Origin: Collinsella sp. BA40
GTDB taxonomy: Bacteria > Actinomycetota > Coriobacteriia > Coriobacteriales > Coriobacteriaceae
Direction of reading: 5' to 3'
Assembly (NCBI RefSeq): GCF_008014645.1
Contig: NZ_VOWY01000002.1
Location: forward strand, 124,001 to 188,000
DNA: 64,000 bases
This document shows, piece by piece, positions 53,783 through 62,300 of this stretch; the first letter of the stretch is position 1, and each line of letters begins with the position of its first letter. The notes beneath the pieces were generated by a model that ran no database searches, was not told the DNA's origin, and saw only the letters and a list, made by a program, of their open reading frames with translations. A program made the position numbers and the translations under genes.

Positions 53783-55402
53783 ATGGAGAAGTGCACGATG
53801 AATGGGTTGAAGCGCCGCGCCGCGGTGCTGGCCGTTACCGCCGCTCTGGGCGGTAGCGCGCTGCTGGGTGCCGCTGCACCCATGACCGCTTGGGCTGCCG
53901 GTGCGACCGGTACAGTGACGATCCACCCCGCTGCCGGCAACGAGAAGACGAGCTATCAGGCGTACCGTCTGTTTACCGCCGTGATCAATGACAAGGACAG
54001 CGCTGCTTCCAAGGTTGATTGGGATGCTTCGGTGGATGACGGTAAGAAGGATGCTCTCATCGCCAAGATCAACGAGCTCACCAAGAATGGCTATGACCAG
54101 TGGGTTGCCAACAAGGGCGACAAGAAGCTCGCTCAGAACGTGCTCGAGTACATCAGCGGGCAGATCACTGCTTCCGACAAGGTCGACATCAAGGGCCAGG
54201 GCTCGCTTACCGCTGGCACCTTCGGCATGAAGCTTGCGACTTGGATCGCCAACGAGAGTGGCATTCAGCCCGTTGCCGAGGTCAAGCCCGACGCCGCCTT
54301 CACCAATGAAGAGGGCTACTACCTCTTCGTGACCAAGGCTGCTTCCGGCGCTGTTGCCACGTCCCCCATCTGGTTCCCGCTCGGTGGCCGTGCCAACGAG
54401 GTCTTCGAGAAGGCCAGCGTCCCCACCGTCGACAAGACGATGGGTGGCGCCGAGGCCGGTTCCGGCCAAATCGGCGAGGAGCTGCCGTTCGTCGTTACCG
54501 CCACGCTGCCGGGTAACTACAACTCCTACAGCTCTTACGCCATGACCATCAAGGACACCCCCACCAACCTCGCTATCGTCGAGGGCTCGGTCGTGGTGAA
54601 GTCCGGCGATAAGACGATCACCAACGCCGAGGGCGTTTCCGTGAGCGTGACCGGCACCGGCATGACCGTGAAGATCAACGACCTTAAGAAGGCTGATCCC
54701 ACTGCAACCAATGCTACAAAGGTTGTCGTCGAGTACAAGGCTAAGCTCACGCCCGCAGCCAGCAACAAGCCCGGCGCAAACGCGAACAAGGTCGAGTACG
54801 AGTACTCCAGCAACCCCGGTGTGACCACCGAGACCATCACCACCGCCGATCCCGAGGGCGCTGTGCCCGTGTACACCTTCCTGCTGAACCTCTCCAAGAA
54901 GGACAAACACACGGATGTGAATCTGGATGGTGCAGAGTTCATCATCAGGAACGAGGCTGGTAAGTATTACGACAAGGACGCAAAGACCTGGTCGCTCGAC
55001 GAGGCCGCTGCCAAGGCCAAGCCGCTCACCACGTCCAACGGTACCCTGTCTGTTATGGGCATGGACGAAGGCACCTTCACCCTCACCGAGGTCAAGGCCC
55101 CGGAGAAGTACGAGCTCCCCAGCAATCCCAGCGTCACGATCAAGGTGACTCCCGACTATAACTTCGACGGTACCCTCAAGTCGCTCGCCGTCGAGGCCAA
55201 GGGTGACATCGTGAGTGCCAAGGACGAGGTCGTTGCCGACAAGGCCGAGGGCACGCTGTCCGTCACCGCCGTGAACGACAAGAACGTTGCGCTGGCTATG
55301 ACCGGTGCCGAGGGTGTTGGCATGGCTGGTGCCGGCGTCGTCGCGCTCGGCCTGGTGTGGTACGCCGTGCGCTCGCGCCGCGATCGCGCCAACCAGCAGT
55401 AA
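53783..55402 (+). CDS. Major pilin (SpaA/FimA type) with LAMTG sorting signal
   Basis: The 539-residue protein has a signal peptide (AAVLAVTAALGGSALLGAAAP up to WAAG), a fimbrial domain, the segment SVPTVDKTMGGAEAGSGQ where a pilin motif Lys (DK) used for polymerisation would sit, an isopeptide-forming D2-type domain (LPFVVTATLPGNYNSYSSYA) and a C-terminal domain with the E-box FTLTEVKAPEKYELP. The anchor reads LAMTGAEGVGMAGAGVVALG and ends RSRRDRANQQ, so LAMTG replaces LPxTG. GTG 53780 is an alternative start, 3 nt upstream. Sortase C follows 18 bp later and is its likely polymerase. Confidence 0.88.
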   Translation: MEKCTMNGLKRRAAVLAVTAALGGSALLGAAAPMTAWAAGATGTVTIHPAAGNEKTSYQAYRLFTAVINDKDSAASKVDWDASVDDGKKDALIAKINELTKNGYDQWVANKGDKKLAQNVLEYISGQITASDKVDIKGQGSLTAGTFGMKLATWIANESGIQPVAEVKPDAAFTNEEGYYLFVTKAASGAVATSPIWFPLGGRANEVFEKASVPTVDKTMGGAEAGSGQIGEELPFVVTATLPGNYNSYSSYAMTIKDTPTNLAIVEGSVVVKSGDKTITNAEGVSVSVTGTGMTVKINDLKKADPTATNATKVVVEYKAKLTPAASNKPGANANKVEYEYSSNPGVTTETITTADPEGAVPVYTFLLNLSKKDKHTDVNLDGAEFIIRNEAGKYYDKDAKTWSLDEAAAKAKPLTTSNGTLSVMGMDEGTFTLTEVKAPEKYELPSNPSVTIKVTPDYNFDGTLKSLAVEAKGDIVSAKDEVVADKAEGTLSVTAVNDKNVALAMTGAEGVGMAGAGVVALGLVWYAVRSRRDRANQQ

Positions 55403-55420
55403 CGGAAGCCATCGAGTGCA

Positions 55421-56386
55421 ATGGGGTATCAGGCTCGGCATACGCGGTATGAATCCGGAGCGGCATCGCATGGCGATGGCGTTCGCCGTGATGCGGTGAA
55501 GCGACCCTGCTCGGGTCGCCGCCGGCTGCTGCCGGTATTGGTGATCGTGGTTGGCGTGCTGATGTGCCTGGCCCCCATTGCGACCGATCTGTATTTCCGC
55601 CTTACCACGGAGTCCGAGGTCACTCAGATGACGGATACGGCGGGAACCGTGCCCTCGGAAGAGAAGGAGCGGCTGCTCGCCCAGGCGCGTGCGTACAACG
55701 CGCGCCTGGGCGGCTACGTCGATGAGACCGCTGCGGGTGTTACCGATATCCTGCCCTATGAGGAGCAGCTGTCGCTGAATGGCGAAGAGGCTATGGGCTG
55801 GATCGAGATTCCGCGTGCCAACATCCAGATGAAGGTGTACCACGGCGTTGGCGAGCCCGCGCTCTCCGCGGGCGTCGGCCACCAGCCCGAGACGTCGCTG
55901 CCCGTTGGGGGCGCTCGCTCGCAGTGCTTCCTTACCGGCCATTCCGGTATGCAGCAGCACCGGATCTTCGACGGTATCCGCGCCCTCGAGGCAGGGGACG
56001 TGTTTGCTGTGCATATCCTCGATGAGGTCTTTGCCTATCGCGTGACCTCGTGGGAGATTCTCGATCCGGGTTCGGTTGACGTGACGCCCCAGGACGGCGA
56101 TCGCTGCACGCTGGTTACGTGCACCACCACTCCCGACGCGCTCAATCCCAAGGGGCGTATCGGCGTGAACGACAAGCGCCTGCTGGTATATGGAGAGCGC
56201 TGCGAATATGATCCGGCTGAATTCGAGCAGACGCAGCCGGATGTTTCGGCATATGTAAATGACAACACCAGGCCGGCTCTTGTGGGCGCCTGCCTGATCT
56301 TGGCATTTGCTGCCATGTTGCTTATTGGACGATGGATGCGCAGGACGGGCCGCGGCGGCTCGGCCGATCGCGCAGAGGAACGGTAA
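55421..56386 (+). CDS. Class C pilus sortase
   Basis: The 321-residue protein has membrane segments at both ends (LLPVLVIVVGVLMCLAPIAT and ALVGACLILAFAAMLLIGRW), as class C sortases do. The catalytic triad is visible: His174 in CFLTGHSG, Cys234 in CTLVTCTTTP, and Arg253 in NDKRLLVYGE. Between Cys and Arg is a longer loop than usual (about 18 residues). I did not find the DPF/DPW lid motif that often covers class C active sites. It lies between the major pilin and the giant adhesin, so it probably polymerises the pilus. The N-terminal start has a weak RBS; GTG 55496 is an alternative. Confidence 0.9.
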   Translation: MGYQARHTRYESGAASHGDGVRRDAVKRPCSGRRRLLPVLVIVVGVLMCLAPIATDLYFRLTTESEVTQMTDTAGTVPSEEKERLLAQARAYNARLGGYVDETAAGVTDILPYEEQLSLNGEEAMGWIEIPRANIQMKVYHGVGEPALSAGVGHQPETSLPVGGARSQCFLTGHSGMQQHRIFDGIRALEAGDVFAVHILDEVFAYRVTSWEILDPGSVDVTPQDGDRCTLVTCTTTPDALNPKGRIGVNDKRLLVYGERCEYDPAEFEQTQPDVSAYVNDNTRPALVGACLILAFAAMLLIGRWMRRTGRGGSADRAEER

Positions 56387-56399
56387 GGCGAGGTACCGT

Positions 56400-59300
56400 A
56401 TGAAGAACGAGAAGAAGCAGCTGGAAGCTCCGTGGCGCGTGGCGATTTCGCGCGCGATGGGTGCGGCCAAAGACGGCGCCAAGCGCTATGCTCGGCCCGC
56501 GCTGAGTGGCTTTTTGGCGCTGACCATGGTGATCGGGTCGGTGCCCGCGCCCGCATACGCCGAGATGATGGACGAGGCGGCTCGCTCGATCGCGCTTATG
56601 GCGCAGGACGACGAGGACGCGCCGGCTGCAGCTGAGCGCGCGGATGATAAAGGCGCATCGACGGTTCAGGATACGAGCGAGCAGCCCGGCGCTGACGACC
56701 CGGGCGAGCGAGCCGCCGCAGATGAACCTTCCGTGAGCGCTCCGGCGGCGGACGCTGCTGCCGATGTTGCTGCGGATGAAGCGCCTGCAGCGCTGTTTAG
56801 CGCAAGCGACGACCTTAAAGCCGTTACCGTGGGCGGAGACGCGCTCGCCTCGCGTGCCGCCGCGGTCGACTCGCTCAAGGCCGTCGGTGTTTCGGCAAAG
56901 GACGCCGAAGAGGCTGCCGCCTCTGTAGATGCCGCCATGGATACCTTGCTGGCTCCCGCCGCCGGCAACCGCGCCACCGCGGAGGGTATTGTCTTGGAGT
57001 GGCTGAGCGAGGGCGACGTTCCCAGCGGTGACGCCAGCCAGCTCGTGTTCAAGCCGAGTGATGACGACGCGGTGTCCATGCGTTTGCGCCTCACCTACGC
57101 CATCATGGGCGAGCGCGAGCACCAGCCTGGCGAGGTTACCATCGTGGTGCCCGCGAACATGTTTATCGACCGCGCCGGCAAGCCCGAGGGCGGCATGGCG
57201 CTCGCAGTGCCGGCCGAGCCCGTCGAGACGGCGGGCTGGAATTACCGTCTGGTCATGAACGGCAGCGTTGCCGAGTACCATATCGTGAACACCAAGCGCC
57301 TCAATGCCGCCACGCAGGGCTTTATCGATTTCGAGATCAAGGACGTCGAGCCGATCACGCAGGTTGACATGAAGCCGAGCGCTCCGTTCGGGGTGAAGCT
57401 GCAGGTCGTTGAGTCCGACGGCTCGGAGAGCGCGTTTACCAGCAACGAACTCACCGCGGTGTTCGATACGCATGCCACGTTGAAGTACGCGACCAAGGGC
57501 GCGTCGGATAATCCGTACTACGTTGATGCGGCGGATGAACGCGTGGCCATCGCGCACGCCGCTTTCCCCAAGGCCGAGGGCTTCGTGGTGGTGCCGTGGT
57601 ACTTGAGCGCCCGCATCGATGCGAACCAGCCGTTCGGCCTTACGTTCAACGACCAGCTTGCCGGCACGCTGGAAGGCGTGATCCTGCACGAGAACGCGAC
57701 CGACAATGGACGCGCGGTCGAATTCAACCAGGGTGATGGACTGCTTTCCTTCCAGGTGGGCACCGTGCGACTGGAATCGGCCTATCCTGTGGAGCAGTTC
57801 GAGGAGAACGGCGAGTACGTTTTCAAGAACAAGGTGACCGCCGCGATTCGCGAGTCCGACGAGAGCCAGGACGGCACGCCCAAGCCCGAGCAGACCGATG
57901 ATTACCTCGCCGAGCGGCGCTGGACGTTCCATAAGCCGCAGTTCGTCGATCCCAAGGACCTGTTCGAGCAGGTGCATATCGGTAACGACAACAAGGTGTA
58001 TAGCGGTGACAGCTACATAACCCACGGTCGCGGCTCGGGTTCTCCTTACGGCGATCTTGACGCCTTGGATTATTCCTACGACGGCTACTACGGCCTGTAC
58101 GGCAGGGGCCTCAATGAGCTTCGTGCCGGCCGCGACCTGGAGATCTCCTACACGTTCGGCATGGATGCCCGTGTGCTTCCGTGGACCTACGAGGCTCCTG
58201 GAGGAGCGGTCGAGGGCAACCCGTTGGGCGTGCTGGACAATTATAGTAAGAAACCGGTGACCGTTGCCGTTGAGGAGCAGGAGCTCCGCTTTGGCGATAA
58301 GGCGCTCGTCGCGGGCGAGGATTTCGACTACGCCTCCGTTGCCCTTCCTCGAATGCCGAGGGTATACCGGGCGAAGGCGATCAACCTGAAGCCCGATGGC
58401 ACGGTTGACTTCAGCCAGCGCAAGGACGGTACGGTTTCATACGAGACCGATGATGTTGCCACGCATATTCCGACCGTCGGCATCGAGGTGAAGACCAAGG
58501 GCGACGCCGCTTGGCGTCCCTATGCCGTGGCGAACTGGACCAGCGGCAAGCTGGAAGTGAGCTTCGCCGATGGCGGCACGCAGTCCGATGCCGTGGTGGC
58601 GCTACCAGCGCAGACCGTGGGCGTGCGCTTCGCGAGCACCTCGAAGGCGGCCGCGCTGAGTTTTATGGGCCGCGTGGGCGTTCGCCTGAAGGCCGATGGC
58701 GCCTTGAAGCAGCTGGTTGAAGATGCGTTCGCGAAGAGCGAGAACCCCAGCCTCGAGCTTGAGGCGCTGGCTTCGATGGCCGTGAGCAACGCCGACGGGG
58801 CTTCGGTGTATAGCGATTCCGCATGGGCGACCGATCGCCTTATGGGATTCGTGGACGATATGCGCGCGTCGATGCGCACGGGAGTGAAGCGCTTCACGGC
58901 CGAGGATGTGGACAAGGCGAACAATCGCGTGAAGGTGACCTTCACGGCCCAGGTGCACAAGCGGAGCGTCGTGGAGGATGAGGACATCTACAAAGAGGCG
59001 CTCGAGAGCGGCGAGCTGAGCGCCGAGCGTTCGGGTGTGTGGTACGACCTGCTTCCCGCCGGCATGACGCCGGTGCTTGACTCGGTGAAGCTGCGCTGGG
59101 ATGACAGCATTCGTTCGGTCAACGCGATCGAGGACTTCCGCGGTACGGGTCGTACGCTGCTGGTGGTCGAGGCTGACCTTACGCCTTTCGCTCAGCCATA
59201 TCAGGCCGAATGGGGTCAAACGAAAACGACGTACTACGAAGATGTGCCGCGCATCACGTTCGACGCGTGGTACGGTTCGGGCGATATTGCCGATTTCGGC

Positions 59301-62300
59301 CGCGACTTCCATAACATCGCGATGTATCGCTCGGCTAACGAGGAGATCGGCACTGTTGACGGCTATCGCGGCGAGGCCGACGACCCGCGCGGTACGCAGA
59401 ACAAGGGGACCGCAGGCGCCTTTACGGGCGAGGATGAGTCGGTTCTGGACGCGCTTACCGATATCGACGGGGTACAGCCCGAACACAACAGCATGCTTTA
59501 CGCCGGCGCCAACGGCGAGGTCGATCCGCTGGAGCACGGCAACGTGGGCCTTACCAAAGCGGTTTCGGTGAACGCCGAGGATACCTGGGGCACGGGTAAC
59601 AACGGCGACAAGGCGCGCAACGTATATGGCGGCGGCACGTATACGTACCGTCTCTCCACCACCACGTCGGATACCATGACCATGAAGGGCATCGTGCTGT
59701 ACGACGCGCTTGAGAGCTATAAGCCGGGCGAGGATGCCGATGCCGCCGATAAGGAAGCCCCGCGTTGGCGCGGCACCTTCAAGAGCATCGACGTGTCGCA
59801 AATCGAGCGCCTGGGCGCGAAGCCCGAGGTGTACTACAGCACGGTGCGCTCGCAGGACGGCTGGGGCCCCGAGCTCTCCCAGGGCGACGGCGCCATCGTG
59901 GAGAACATCGATCAGACCGACCTCGGCAACACGGCGGTGTGGACCAAGACCACGCCCGCCGCGCTCAACGCCATGACGCCTGCCGAGCGCGAGCGGATTT
60001 CGGCTATCGCGGTCGATGCGACCAAGAAGGCCGACGGCTCCGAGTTCGTGCTTAAGGGTGGCGCGACGCTTTCCGCGTTCATTCGCATGGAGGGGCCGAG
60101 CATCGAGGAGGCCGATGCGCTCATCGCGTCCGGCGCACGTGCGCTCAACTGCGTCCACATGGCGAGCCAGGAGAAGATCGCTTCCGAGAAAGAATGGTCG
60201 GAGCGCCGCTTCGTGCGCGAGGGCTACACCACGGTGGGCGTCAAGCCGTACATTCTCTCGGTTTCCAAGACGTGGGAAGACGATGGCGACCGCGACGGCA
60301 TCCGTCCTACCGAGGTGGGCATGCAGCTTGTGGCCAACGGCGAGGACGTTGCTGGCCAGCGCGTTATGCTGAACGAGGCGAACAGCTGGACGGCGAGTTT
60401 TAGCACCCTGCCGTATGTGGACGAGCAGGGCAAAACGATTATGTATACCGTGCGCGAGGAGCCCGTGGTCGCGGGCTACCGTGCAAGCGTGGCGTTCGAC
60501 GGCGAGACGTTTGCGGTGACAAACGAGCATGGGCCGGAGCGCACGACGATCTCTGGCCATAAGGTCTGGAGCGGCGACAACGAGGACGTGCGCCCGCGCA
60601 GCATCGAAGTCGAGCTGCTTGCGAACGGCAAGCGTGTCGGCAAGCGCACGGTCCGCGGAAACGATTGGGCGTACTCGTTTGGGGACCTGCCCGTCTACGA
60701 GGGCGGTCGGCCCATCGATTACCAGATTCGCGAGGTGGCGATCGGTAACGATGCCTACATCACGAGCGTCGAGGGCACCGATGTGGTGAATACCTATCAT
60801 CCGTACGGCGACCTGGTGATTTCGAAGAACCTGAAGAACGAGGAGTCGCTCGTGAGCGACCCCGACTTTACGTTCAAGGCGACGTTCGAGCGCGATGGCG
60901 AGCCCGTGTTCGACGAGCTCTCCTACGAGGTGACGGGTCGTGGCATCGATCCCGCCGCGCCCCGCACGGGCACCATCGCTACGGACGGGACCTTTACACT
61001 GAAGGCCGGCCAGACCGCGCGTATCAAGGACGTGCCCGCAGGCGTGTCCTATACGGTGCGCGAGATCGAGCTGCCCGCCGGCTACTCTGCGGTGGGCTCT
61101 TCTACCGCCACCGGAACGATCAGCGCCAATACGGACAACGAGCGAAACTTTGTCAACGAGTACGAGGCGCGCGCGACCGTGCAACTGGGTGCTACCAAGC
61201 GCCTGGTTGGCAAGGCCATGAAGAACCGTGACTTCGTGTTCGAGCTGCGCGACGAGACCGGCGCGCTGGTTCGCACCGCTGCGAGCGGCAGACCCGGCGA
61301 GCCGGTGCGCGATGACGCGGGCAACGTCGTGACCGAAGCGAGCGTTCGCTTCGGTGCGCTGCAGTTCGACGAGAGCGATAGCGGCACGACCTTCGTCTAC
61401 CAGATGACGGAGGCCGATGGAGCCATGCCTGGCATGCAGTACAGCGATGCGGTCTACACCGTGCGCATCACGCCGCACGACCAGGGCGATGGCACCATGA
61501 CGACCGACGTGGTGATCGAGGATGCCGAGGGCGTTGAGCTGACGGCCGATCAGAAGCCGCTGTTCGAGAACGTGTATGTCGCTACGGGCGAGGTGGCCAT
61601 CCAGGCTTTCAAGAAGCTGAAGGGCGGTAACCTTGCCGACGGCCAGTTCGCCTTCGATCTCGATGAGGTTGTAACCGCCGAGGACGGCTCGACGTCGCTT
61701 GTTTCCGTGCAGCGTGGCGTTACGAACAATGCAAAGGGCGCCGTGGCGTTTGCTCCCATCGCGTTTGATCAGACTGCCATCGACTCCACGCATCTCTATG
61801 CGATCCACGAGGTCGATGCCGGCGATACGTCGATTGAGTACGACGTGCATTATGCGCTCGTGCAGGTGAGCGTTGTGGACCAGGGCGACGGTACCCTGGG
61901 CTTCGATATGGCCTTTGACGGTTTGAGCTGCCCGTGCTTCGTGTGCGGCGGCGATGGTTCGCTGGAGGACGGTGCCGCTTGCGCTGCCTGCGACAAGGGC
62001 GAGATCACATCGAACGCCGACGACCTCACCTTTGTGAACAGCTGGCGGCCCGCGGGCCTGGACATTCAGAAGACCTGGGCCGAGGGCTCTGGTGCCACCG
62101 ACCCCAAGCATAAGTTCGAGTTCGAGCTCGAGCTCACCAACGAGCAGGGCGAGCCGGTCGAGGGCCTCGACTTCGAAGGCGCCCAGATCGTGCCCGTTGC
62201 GAATGCGCAGGGCGAGGGCGCCGCTGCCGGCGGCGCGGCCCCCGCGGTCGCCGCGGCCTCTGGCAAGGATGACGCACAGGCCGTCGACGAGCCCGCCAAC

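Noticed and set aside
53705-56482. 925-residue open frame antisense to the major pilin and sortase C
   Set aside because: It covers genes with signal peptides, an E-box and a catalytic triad; it has none of these features.
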